Assembly: GCA_910578215.1 (NCBI GenBank)
Contig: CAJTPH010000001.1
Span: forward strand, 1 to 64,000
From: an uncultured Acetatifactor sp.
Lineage (GTDB): Bacteria; Bacillota; Clostridia; Lachnospirales; Lachnospiraceae
Direction of reading: 5' to 3'
Length of the DNA stretch: 64,000 bases
The position numbers were made by a program, and so were the translations under genes. The notes below the pieces were generated by a model that saw only the letters and a program-made list of their open reading frames with translations, did no database searches and had not been told where the DNA came from. Shown here one piece after another: positions 1 to 8,177 of the stretch. Position 1 is the stretch's first letter. The number at the start of each line of letters is the position of its first letter.

Positions 1-106
1 GCGCTATTTCTTTACTACTTGATGAATTATACACGAAGTATTTCCATTTTGCAATACCCTAATTCAAAAAAAATGAAAATTCTGCAAAAAATTTATGACG
101 CCAAAG

Positions 107-182
107 CCATATGCCGCGTATTCGCGGCATATGGTCCGGCAAACCGGAAGCCTTCGCAGGCTGCCGGGCGGTCCCCCGGCAG
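107..182. repeat. Two inverted repeats 3' of the broken sigma gene
   Basis: A perfect 12 bp inverted repeat with a TATT loop lies at 107-118/123-134, and an 8 bp one (CTGCCGGG/CCCGGCAG) at 161-168/175-182. Both sit just downstream of the stop of the minus-strand sigma gene and could form RNA hairpins that end or protect that transcript. Neither is followed at once by a clear T-run on the minus strand, so calling them intrinsic terminators would be inference. Confidence 0.5.
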
Positions 183-191
183 GTCCGTCGG

Positions 192-1623
192 TTATCTCAG
201 CTCCAGCCACATGGCGGCGGTGCTTCTGGCAGGGTCGGCCGGAACCGTCAGCCTGCCGCTTTCCACCTCGTCGTGAACGGTCATCATACGGATACGGGAT
301 ATATCCATGGACGCACAATAGCCAAGCTGATTGTGCAATACATCGATGCCGCTTTCACGCAATATATCCGCCGTGCCGTCAAAGGCTGACTGTATATTTG
401 TTAAAAGCGCCTCAAATGCCGTATGCTTTGCGATTGCCTTCTTCACCTCCTCCAGGGCATCGCCCTCGAATACCAGGATATCCGGCACCACCGTGCCGTC
501 CTCCGCTGTGTGGGCGAATCTGCCCTCTATGCCCTTGGCCCTCCATATCTCAAGCTCCGATTCGCTCAGTGACGACAGGCTTCGTTTGTTTTTCACAATA
601 TCCCCCAGCAACAGCGTTTCCCGATAGTTCATCCTGCCCGCACGCATCCACATATTGTAATCGGGAATTTGATATAACCAATACATAACCTCGCCCGTTC
701 CGCATCCGCTGTGCCCCATGCCGCATTCTTCCGGCAGCTCTGCAGACTCATACCCCATAATACCCCATGTCTCGCCGTTTTCCCTCTTTTCCGGCCACTC
801 CAGATTATAGCCTTCCAGCTTTTGGGTGCAGAAATCGATGATATAAATAACCAGCCACCATTTTATATCGGAATCGCTAATATGCTCTCCGGCTATTCCA
901 AGCTTTCTCAGCGTCGGAATCAGCTCCTCCGCAATCCTGTCCGCCAGCCGGCTGCGTTCCCCCGAGCCCTTCCGCTGCGCCGCATAGATCCTGAGCTGGC
1001 TATATTTTGCTGTCTATTGCGCTGTGCGGCAGGCCGCTGGGCTGGTTTCCGCTTGAGCTAATGTGTACCTCCTCCGGATTGTAGCTTTTAATTCCAAATT
1101 CTCTTGCCATACTCATTCCTCCTCTTAAAAGTTTTCGGGCACGGATAAGGCGCTTTTTCACGGCTTCCATGTTCAGGCCCAGCTTTTTTGCCACTTCTCG
1201 GACAGGCATATCCTCGACATAATATGCCACCAGCACATTGCGGTACTCAGAGGATATAAAGGCAAGCTCCCTCCTCAGAAGCGCCAGCTCCTCGTCTCTG
1301 ATCAGCCTTTCTTCCATGGTCTCCCCTGCCGGAGCCTCGCATTCGCCGATGTCGGTCTCGGAAAGTCTCTCCGCCCTCTTATGCCTGACGTCAGCCCACC
1401 GGCTGTAGCGGTTGCGGGCAATCTGCCATACCCAGGCGCTGAAATGCTCGGGAATGACGCCCCTCCTCAGCTCCGCAAAAATGCAGATAGATATGTCGGA
1501 GGCCAGATCTTCCGCCTCCTGTTGGCTGCCCGTCTTTTTCAGGCAGAAATAAAATACCTTCTCCATGTATTGTTTTACGTATTCCCTGATATAGACCTGA
1601 ACCACGGTTTCTTCGCTGTTCAC
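192..1623 (-). pseudogene. Broken sigma-70 family RNA polymerase sigma factor
   Basis: The 5' part (1000-1623) reads as an ECF-like sigma factor: region 2 near VFYFCLKKTGSQQEAEDLAS and region 4 helix-turn-helix near REVAKKLGLNMEAVKKRLIR, with RARKLLRGG after it. GTG at 1623 is the preferred start because GGAGGTG lies 5-8 bases before it; an in-frame GTG at 1644 would overlap that site. The reading frame stops at about 1000 (SAIDSKI, stop), but coding continues at once in the +1 frame (YSQLRIYAAQRK to IRKLGIAG-like sequence) down to the stop at 192. From memory, intact relatives are longer proteins with a C-terminal extension after SGNQPSGLP; here the join seems to lack a middle segment as well as the frame. 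Best read as a pseudogene through internal deletion plus frameshift. Confidence 0.75.
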
Positions 1624-2201
1624 AATTTCACCTCCCGCCTTCACCTATATAGTGTCCCGAAAGGACATTCCGGGGACAATAATCCGAATAAATATTTTCC
1701 TTTTTCCCTGCCTCCGTTGGATAGGTGACTTACTGCGGAGGAACAAAAAGCACTTTATCATCTGTATATGTAAATTGTTATAGCACTTCATTGCGAATAT
1801 CCTTCATATCCACCTTGTATGTTTTATAATCTGTCTGCATATCTCTCCCCGTAAAAAATGGCTACGCGTTTCCGCATAGCCATTTGTGTAGTAACTCCAT
1901 TAGAGTTGCAAGCGCTTCTAGCAATCCACTTTATGGTAGGACTCACCACTAATAGTATAATACCATATTCTCGGATTTAGTCAACGGATAGCTTTAACCT
2001 ATTTGTATACAAGATAGCTGGTTTATGATATACTTTATTTTGCCTTTGTTGAAATCTGATAAGAGGTGGGCAATTAACCGGCGAAGAATAAAAACTATTT
2101 ATATCTATTGATGGCTGGTTCAAAGGTAAGCTTTCCGAACCGTAACCTTGTAAAAACCACGAGAAGGTCATTACATTTTTTAATGTAAGAGTACATTGGA
2201 A
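1624..2201. other. Non-coding gap, sigma gene to VOC fragment
   Basis: No convincing gene was found in these 578 bases. The part up to about 1700 should hold the promoter of the minus-strand sigma gene. A hairpin with a T-run is annotated separately at 1853-1885. From about 1920 on the sequence becomes A/T-rich. A 64-codon minus-strand open frame at 1977-2171 has no recognisable family or ribosome-binding site. The plus strand just before 2202 has several in-frame stops and could be decayed coding sequence, but no family was recognised. Confidence 0.5.
1853..1885 (-). terminator. Orphan intrinsic terminator
   Basis: Arms at 1856-1868 and 1873-1885 pair over 13 positions with one G-U type mismatch around a four-base loop, and six T follow on the minus strand (A-run 1853-1858 on plus). 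The shape is that of a rho-independent terminator for leftward transcription. No intact minus-strand gene lies directly upstream of it (the nearest, at 3601, has its own terminator), so it may be left over from a lost gene. Confidence 0.6.
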
Positions 2202-2645
2202 ATGCTTGAGATATTAAAGCCTGCTATTGCACTTTTAGATAGACATCAAAAACCTTATGATATGGTTTATACAAATTTTGCGGAACTATCGTTTATGAAG
2301 ATGACTGGCTGATTGCTGTGCGGGTATAAAGGACTTAACCTCTGCCTCATGAACGGCTATTATGACAGTGAAAACCCTGGTCAAGTAGTAACCAAAGGCG
2401 AGTATTGGGAGATATACGATAACCAAAGCGAAATTGCGAATAGTATAAATACTCGTAAGGCATTTATTAACTTAGGAGTCGAAGATTTAAAGGCAGAATA
2501 CAATAGGATTAAAGAATTGGGTATTGCAACGCAGATGACCGAAATTCGATTTATAAATGTTTTTTTGCCATACTGGTATTTTACATTTATGGACCCTGAC
2601 GGAAATCCTATCAAAATTTCAGGCAACTATGCAGAAGAATTATGA
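2202..2645 (+). pseudogene. VOC (glyoxalase-like) protein fragment
   Basis: The stretch 2313-2645 encodes about 110 residues of a vicinal-oxygen-chelate family protein: NLCLMNGYYDSENPG, then a helix region, and the family-typical ending FTFMDPDGNPIKISG. The first third of the domain (the opening beta-alpha-beta unit) is missing. Upstream, an ATG at 2202 opens 36 codons in the same frame that end in TGA at 2310-2312; this part does not look like a VOC N-terminus. Without readthrough, translation could start only at TTG 2313 or ATG 2348. VOC proteins of this kind act in glyoxal detoxification or antibiotic resistance, but the substrate cannot be read here. Codon and base use are A/T-rich like the next gene and unlike most of the window. 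Confidence 0.65.
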
Positions 2646-2657
2646 AAGGAGCATCAA

Positions 2658-3332
2658 ATAAATAAAATTGTTGAGGAAGCGATTAGAAAAATCAAAGAGC
2701 TGGAAGAAAACACTCCCTACGAAAAACATAATATTACAGGAGATGTGCGAGAATTATCATCTAAATTATTCAGTCAAATTGAGGATAAAAGCATTGAAAA
2801 TGTTTTTATCCTGTGCGAGGAACTGTTAAATGAGCACTCATGGACATTGGGAGTAATTGCGTTTGATTTTGCATATCGAATGAAAAATCATTATAACGCA
2901 TCAACATACGATATTTTTTACCGCTGGCTGAAAGATTATGTAAGGGGATGGGGAGATTGTGATGATTTTTGCACACATGCATTTGGAGAGCTGCTAAGGC
3001 AAAACAAATCATTATTTGCGAAGATAGTCACATGGACAGACGATAATGATTTTTGGGTAAGAAGGGCTTCTGCAGTTATCCTGATACCTTCCATAATGAA
3101 AAATGATTATGAAGGAATAGAACCATTTACAATATCGGACCGTTTAATGTCAGATTCGCATAATTTGGTTTTAAAAGGATATGGCTGGATGTTGAAAGCC
3201 TTGTCGCAAATAAATCCCAGCTGCGTAAAAGAATATTTGATAAAAAATGTCAAAAAAATGCCGCGAGTTGCATATCGTTATGCGCTCGAAAAATTTGATA
3301 AAGAGACAAGAAATCAGCTTATGCAAATGTAA
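2658..3332 (+). CDS. DNA alkylation repair protein, AlkD-like
   Basis: The product resembles the AlkD/COG4912 family of HEAT-repeat DNA glycosylases that remove bulky or cationic alkyl bases without flipping them out. Family-like stretches are DYVRGWGDCDDFCTHAFGE, DFWVRRASAVILI, VLKGYGWMLK and the C-terminal MPRVAYRYALEKF. The usual length of about 225-235 residues is reached only if translation begins at ATA 2658, which lies 6 bases after AAAGGAG (2645-2651) and opens a fitting N-terminus (INKIVEEAIRKIKELE). The first standard start in frame is GTG 2745, which would lose about 29 residues. An ATG-to-ATA change in an otherwise intact gene is the simplest reading. The gene lies 12 bases after the VOC fragment in an A/T-rich patch, which suggests transfer. 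Confidence 0.75.
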   Translation: MNKIVEEAIRKIKELEENTPYEKHNITGDVRELSSKLFSQIEDKSIENVFILCEELLNEHSWTLGVIAFDFAYRMKNHYNASTYDIFYRWLKDYVRGWGDCDDFCTHAFGELLRQNKSLFAKIVTWTDDNDFWVRRASAVILIPSIMKNDYEGIEPFTISDRLMSDSHNLVLKGYGWMLKALSQINPSCVKEYLIKNVKKMPRVAYRYALEKFDKETRNQLMQM

Positions 3333-3504
3333 TAATCTTGGTAATGAATATGTGGAAAAGGGGCGATTTGGGTGTAATTTTCCCATGAGGGCAAAAACAA
3401 GGGAGAAGGAAACATTTTTTGACTGGCATAGCGCAAAGCCTTCAAAATTGGGAAAACTTATGGGTTTTGACCTCATCCTTACTGTACTGTTTTTTAGTTT
3501 CTGC

Positions 3505-3530
3505 AAAAAAAGGCGGCTGATTTTCCGCCA
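3505..3530 (-). terminator. Intrinsic terminator of the split-barrel gene
   Basis: On the minus strand GGCGG and CCGCC (plus 3512-3516 and 3525-3529) close a stem over an eight-base loop and are followed by seven or more T. It lies about 70 bases after the stop of the minus-strand gene at 3601. Confidence 0.7.
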
Positions 3531-3600
3531 GGGTAAATCGCCACCGTAGATAAACAATATTTTGTTTTCAAACAACAGTTCCTTCATTTATCAGCAGCTC

Positions 3601-4029
3601 TTAATTACAAAAATCTATATTGTATCTTGTTCCATGTGAGAACAAAACACCGTCCGTCAATTCAATGCGAAGAATACAGGTATTTTCATCATCAAAATTG
3701 TTGTGTCCATTGTCAATCCACTCCTTAAAAGCCTCCCTTAGTTTTTTGGCAATGTTTCTATTTTTGTCCGCACAGAACCAACCTAAGTTTACTCCCTTTC
3801 CATGGGCCGTAAACCAATCGCCACCAATCGCCACATATGGACTTTTTTCTATTTGCTTCATTTTATTGGAAAGTCCATGCGTAATCACATAGAATGAACT
3901 ATCCTCATAAAATCCATTCACATAACGGACATATGGCATACCGTCCTGTACGGTCGCAAGAGCAATTATATTGTCCTTGTTAAATCGCTCGTTCAGTATT
4001 TTCTCTGTCTCCAAAGTTAGCTTTTCCAC
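3601..4029 (-). CDS. Pyridoxamine 5'-phosphate oxidase-like split-barrel protein
   Basis: A 140-residue protein of the FMN-binding split-barrel superfamily. Family-like pieces are NIIALATVQDGMPYVRYVNG in the first strands, FYVITHGLSNKMKQIEKSPYVAI in the middle, and a C-terminal strand near CILRIELTDGVLF. Proteins of this small type bind FMN or F420-like cofactors, or have lost cofactor, and few have known substrates; the PNP oxidase reaction should not be assumed. GTG at 4029 is preferred because GGGGG lies 6 bases before it; the in-frame ATG at 4035 would touch that site. It shares the A/T-rich base use of its left neighbours and has its own terminator at 3505-3530, so it is probably transcribed alone. 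Confidence 0.75.
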   Translation of the reverse strand: MEKLTLETEKILNERFNKDNIIALATVQDGMPYVRYVNGFYEDSSFYVITHGLSNKMKQIEKSPYVAIGGDWFTAHGKGVNLGWFCADKNRNIAKKLREAFKEWIDNGHNNFDDENTCILRIELTDGVLFSHGTRYNIDFCN

Positions 4030-4241
4030 TTTCATCCCCCATGCTTAATAAATACTGATTTCATCTATAATCCATTTGAAAATGACAAGAAACATTTCAA
4101 ATTTAGCTTATAATTTCTATTTATGCAAAGAGTATTTGTTCATCAGCGTTGAAGGGCATCTGAAAATTTGTGCCCTCACATAAACGCTCCACACCCACAC
4201 CGGTACAAGCCGCTGGTATTTATGGCTTTCTTTGGTAAATG

Positions 4242-4269
4242 CTGCAGGTACGCTTCGGCGCACCTGCAG
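4242..4269 (-). terminator. Hairpin after glnN
   Basis: CTGCAGGT and ACCTGCAG (4242-4249/4262-4269) form a stem extended inwards by GCGC-like pairs. It lies directly after the glnN stop on the minus strand. A T-run is missing, so it may act as a weak terminator or 3' stabiliser. Confidence 0.5.
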
Positions 4270-4286
4270 TCAGCAGCCGGCGCTCC

Positions 4287-6398
4287 TTATACCTCAAAGG
4301 TCAGCTCGCCGTATGTAGGCACGGGCCAGATTTCCTTATCCACGATCATCTCAAGCTCATCGATGGGAGAGCGCAGCGCATCCATGGCGTCCTTGACGGT
4401 ATCCCTGTAGAAGAAGGCGCTTTCCCTGGCATTTTCCATGGAGGATGCCTGTGCGGTGACAGCCTTCAATTTCACCAGCGCCTCCTTTGCCGCCCCAAGC
4501 TTTGCGCTGACCTCCGAGAGCAGCTGGGCCTGGACAGACGCGTCGGCGCCCGCCCCCTTTACCGCAATCACGGTATCAGCCAGGGATTTTGTGTATTTTA
4601 TCACAGCGGGAATATATTTTTTGCTGGCCATATCGATCATGGTGAGAGCCTCTATATTGATGGTCTTTGCGTAGGTCTCGTAGATGATTTCCTCATGGGA
4701 CTCCAGCTCTACCCTCGTAAAGATACCGAACTTCTCGAACAGCTTCACCGCCTTGTCGGTTGTCAGGGTAGACGCCGCCTCCACCATGGACATGATATTG
4801 GGCAGCCCCCGTCTCTTAGCCTCCGCCACCCATTCGTCTGAGTAGCCGTTGCCGTTAAAGACTATCCTCTGATGCTTTGTCATATATTCCTTGATCAGGT
4901 CGTGGACGGCAAGTTCAAAGTCCTCCGCCTCCTCCAGGATATTTGCCGCCTCGCAGAACGCCTCCGCAACAATGGCATTGAGAGTGGTGTTTGGGATGGC
5001 GATGGAGTCCGCGCTGCCCACCATGCGGAATTCAAACTTATTGCCGGTGAACGCAAAGGGGGATGTTCGGTTGCGGTCGGTGGCATCCTTCTCAAAATCC
5101 GGCAGAGTGGAAACGCCTGTCTCCAGCTTGCCGCCTTCGATCAAATGCGCCGCCTCTCCCGTCTCGATCAGCTGCTTGACCACATCCTCAAGCTGCTCTC
5201 CCAGGAATATGGAGATAATGGCGGGAGGCGCCTCGTTCGCTCCCAGCCTGTGATCGTTGCCCACGTCCCCGGCGCTCTGCCGGAGCAGGTCGGCATGTGT
5301 GTCCACCGCCTTCATAATGCAGGCAAGCACCAGGAGAAACTGAATGTTCGCGTTGGGGGTGTCGCCGGGATCAAGGAGATTTACCCCGTTGTCCGTGCAG
5401 AGGGACCAGTTGTTATGCTTGCCGGAGCCGTTTACTCCCGCAAAGGGCTTCTCATGGAGCAGGCAGGTCAGCCCGTGCCGTCCCGCAACCTTCTTCATGG
5501 TCTCCATGACCAGCTGGTTATGGTCCACCGCGATATTTGCCGTCTCGTAGATGGGCGCCAGCTCATGCTGGGCAGGCGCAACCTCATTGTGCTGGGTCTT
5601 TGCCGTCACGCCCAGCTTCCACAGCTCTATGTTCAAATCCTTCATATAAGAACCGATTCTCTCACGGATGGTTCCGAAATAGTGATCCTCCAGCTCCTGT
5701 CCCTTGGGCGCGGGCGCTCCGAACAGCGTCCTCCCTGCAAAGATCAGGTCCTCACGCTGTAAATACTTCTCCCTGTCAACCAGGAAATATTCCTGCTCCG
5801 CTCCCACGCTGGGTACCACCTTGGATGCCTCCGTGTTGCCAAAAAGACGCACAATGCGCAGCGCCTGCTCGCTGATCGCCTCCATGGAGCGCATAAGAGG
5901 GATTTTTTTGTCAAGCGCCTCCCCGGTATAGGAGCAGAAAGCGGTGGGAATACATAAAATAACACCCGTTGCGTCTTCCTTCAGAAAGGCGGGAGAGGTG
6001 ATGTCCCATACCGTGTAGCCTCTCGCCTCAAAGGTGGCGCGAAGCCCTCCGGAGGGGAATGAGGACGCGTCCGGCTCGCCCTTGATAAGCTCTCTGCCGG
6101 AAAATTCCATCAGCATCCTGCCGTCTGCGTCGGGGTGGGTGACAAACGCGTCGTGCTTCTCCGCGGTGATACCGGTCAGGGGCTGAAACCAATGGGTATA
6201 ATGGGTAGCGCCGTTTTCCACCGCCCAGTCCTTCATAGCCTTTGCCACTACGTCAGCGGCTTCCGGCGGCAGCTCGCCGCCCTGGTCCATAACCTTTTTG
6301 ACCTCTTTGTACACATTCTTTGGCAGCCTTTCCCTCATCTTGCTGAGCGTGAATACCTTGCTGGCAAAAATTTCTTCCACCTTTAATACCTCACTCAT
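4287..6398 (-). CDS. glnN: Glutamine synthetase type III
   Basis: A 703-residue GSIII enzyme that makes glutamine from glutamate, ammonia and ATP in the cytoplasm. The length matches the long type III class rather than the 450-470-residue types I and II. Visible landmarks are FPSGGLRATFEARGYTVWD near the N-terminus, SVGAEQEYFLVD, KTQHNEVAPAQHELAPIYE, GVNGSGKHNNWSL, and NRTSPFAFTGNKFEFRMVGS, which together form the metal, glutamate and nucleotide sites. ATG 6398 is the start: GGGAG precedes it by 7 bases, while the TTG at 6404 overlaps this region. It stands alone between terminator-like hairpins with about 260 bases of upstream sequence before the DUF6056-type gene. No GlnR or other operator was identified. 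Confidence 0.95.
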   Translation of the reverse strand: MSEVLKVEEIFASKVFTLSKMRERLPKNVYKEVKKVMDQGGELPPEAADVVAKAMKDWAVENGATHYTHWFQPLTGITAEKHDAFVTHPDADGRMLMEFSGRELIKGEPDASSFPSGGLRATFEARGYTVWDITSPAFLKEDATGVILCIPTAFCSYTGEALDKKIPLMRSMEAISEQALRIVRLFGNTEASKVVPSVGAEQEYFLVDREKYLQREDLIFAGRTLFGAPAPKGQELEDHYFGTIRERIGSYMKDLNIELWKLGVTAKTQHNEVAPAQHELAPIYETANIAVDHNQLVMETMKKVAGRHGLTCLLHEKPFAGVNGSGKHNNWSLCTDNGVNLLDPGDTPNANIQFLLVLACIMKAVDTHADLLRQSAGDVGNDHRLGANEAPPAIISIFLGEQLEDVVKQLIETGEAAHLIEGGKLETGVSTLPDFEKDATDRNRTSPFAFTGNKFEFRMVGSADSIAIPNTTLNAIVAEAFCEAANILEEAEDFELAVHDLIKEYMTKHQRIVFNGNGYSDEWVAEAKRRGLPNIMSMVEAASTLTTDKAVKLFEKFGIFTRVELESHEEIIYETYAKTINIEALTMIDMASKKYIPAVIKYTKSLADTVIAVKGAGADASVQAQLLSEVSAKLGAAKEALVKLKAVTAQASSMENARESAFFYRDTVKDAMDALRSPIDELEMIVDKEIWPVPTYGELTFEV

Positions 6399-6662
6399 TT
6401 CCAATCTCCCTTTCTCTCATACTCTCCATATGGGCGCTAACCAAAAAATGCCCCAAAGTAAACACGTTACTATGGAACACCTTTGATCTAAAAAGCCTAT
6501 ATAGGGATGAACTTTTTGCATACTTTATTTCTTATAAGATACATTAAAATGCCTTAAAACGCAATACCTATTTAAAAATTTTTCGGACCAATATAGCCGT
6601 ACAGCCCCACGGCACCGGAAAGTCAAGGTCGGTTCGCCGCGCAGGCGGCAGTTTCGACATGA

Positions 6663-8147
6663 TTAAAGCCTGTTTTGATACAGGTTTCCTATCATAAGGG
6701 CTGCCATATAGGCAGTAACCGCCGCTTTCCCGCGCCAGCCCGCCGACCCGTTCCAAAAAATCTGTATATTTCGGAAGGCCACGATCAGAAATGCCGCGGA
6801 ACAAAATATGGCCGTGCGTTCCCCCGAGACGTAAATGGTAGGCGAAAAGCCAATGATAACCCGCGAGGCAATGCCTGCGGCAAGCACGATCAGCTCCAGA
6901 AGGGTCTCCTCACTTTTTCCGTGGAGCAGATAAACCGAAAGCGCGATACAGAGAAACAATATCAGGTAAACCGCCGTCTGCATTGCCACCAATTCCGCCG
7001 AATACCGCCCAAGCTCCGGCAGACTGCGGTTCCCGCCAAGCACACCCACAATATGGCCTCCCCTGGAAAGCGCTCCCCGGCTCAGAAGATCATTGCCCAA
7101 ATGCCCCACTCCCCAATAAAAGGCTGCGGGAACCAGCGCCGCCAGCAGGCCGCACCACTGCCCCAGGCGCCTTCCCTTCCCCCCGCCCCTGCCCGTTATC
7201 AGCTTCTGCAGCGCAGCCGCACACAGCACGCCAGCCAGCAGCGCGAGGATATAGCACCCCTGTCTCTCTCCGCCCGCCAGATAATACTGCCCGGTTTCCA
7301 GAAATCCCATTTGCAGCTTTTGCCCTACGGTCAAAAATTCAAATACCGGGAAGTACCGTTCCACCTCATACTGGTTTCTCCAGCCGTTTCCGGGAGAGGA
7401 CAGCACAAAATAAAGCATCCACAGGATAAGAAGCAGCAGCGCCGGATAGAGTAGCGACACCCTTCTTTTTTTTATGAGCAAATAGGCGCCGCACGTCAGA
7501 TACGCGCCGCACAGAACCGCCCCCATCTGCTCCATGTTTGCCGCGTACAGCGTACATAAGGGGCATGCCAGATACTCCCACCAGGCGCACCTCTCCCGGC
7601 ACAGCCAATGCTTCAGGGGACGCAGGGCAACCAGCCCCAGCGAAAGCGTCCACAGGTAATTTGTGGTGGTGGTGATCCATCCCGCCCCGCATACGGTAAG
7701 CACGGGAACCATCCAAAGACCTGCAAAATAAAGAAACTGCGCCTGTATCCTCCGGCTCGTCCCCGTCTGCCCTCCCGCCGCAAACAGATCCGCCGCGTTA
7801 AAGACCAGAAGCAGGAGCATGAAAACATTCAGAAGCCTCCATACCCAGACCGGAGCCGCAGCCACGGGCAGCATGGCCGCCTCAATCACCACCCGCGACG
7901 ACCACCACTCGTACCTGTCCTTCAAAAAAACGCTTAAGGGCTCCTTCCCCCATTCCTGGGCATAGTGAAGGTCATCCCCGAAATCCGGTTTTATATAAGC
8001 ATGGACAGCCAGCAAAATAAGAAAAAAGCCGGCAAAAACCATCATTTGTCTTGCTTTTGCGGTCCGTATCCACCCCATCGGCGCATGAATTTGCTTCTCT
8101 GACTCCTGCATAAGCCCTGTCTTCCCGGCTCCTTTCCGCTTATTCAA
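6663..8147 (-). CDS. Polytopic membrane protein, DUF6056-like
   Basis: A 494-residue integral membrane protein with about ten to twelve hydrophobic segments, among them MMVFAGFFLILLAVHAYI, the stretch around LYPALLLLILWMLYFVL, and several near the C-terminus. After the first helix comes DFGDDLHYAQEWG, followed by RYEWWSSRVVIE; this acidic motif after helix 1 is like that of DUF6056 and related GT-C type glycosyltransferase-fold proteins, which suggests a role in cell-surface glycan assembly. That role is inference. TTG 8147 has GGAG 6 bases before it; ATG 8111 (residue 13) is an alternative with a weaker site. It lies 30 bases after trhP on the same strand and may be cotranscribed. Confidence 0.65.
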   Translation of the reverse strand: MNKRKGAGKTGLMQESEKQIHAPMGWIRTAKARQMMVFAGFFLILLAVHAYIKPDFGDDLHYAQEWGKEPLSVFLKDRYEWWSSRVVIEAAMLPVAAAPVWVWRLLNVFMLLLLVFNAADLFAAGGQTGTSRRIQAQFLYFAGLWMVPVLTVCGAGWITTTTNYLWTLSLGLVALRPLKHWLCRERCAWWEYLACPLCTLYAANMEQMGAVLCGAYLTCGAYLLIKKRRVSLLYPALLLLILWMLYFVLSSPGNGWRNQYEVERYFPVFEFLTVGQKLQMGFLETGQYYLAGGERQGCYILALLAGVLCAAALQKLITGRGGGKGRRLGQWCGLLAALVPAAFYWGVGHLGNDLLSRGALSRGGHIVGVLGGNRSLPELGRYSAELVAMQTAVYLILFLCIALSVYLLHGKSEETLLELIVLAAGIASRVIIGFSPTIYVSGERTAIFCSAAFLIVAFRNIQIFWNGSAGWRGKAAVTAYMAALMIGNLYQNRL

Positions 8148-8177
8148 AAAAATCTCCGTTCTTCCTGCATTTTTACA

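Noticed and set aside
1977..2171. 64-codon minus-strand frame in the sigma-VOC gap
   Set aside because: No ribosome-binding site, no family pattern, and it lies in decayed A/T-rich sequence.
2288..2329. Short frame reading IVYEDDWLIAV, like the start of an RluA pseudouridine synthase domain
   Set aside because: Only about a dozen residues match before a stop, and no other part of the domain is near; chance cannot be excluded.
3171..3587. Overlapping frames on both strands after the AlkD-like gene
   Set aside because: No family signs or ribosome-binding sites; the minus-strand one runs through the terminator at 3505-3530.
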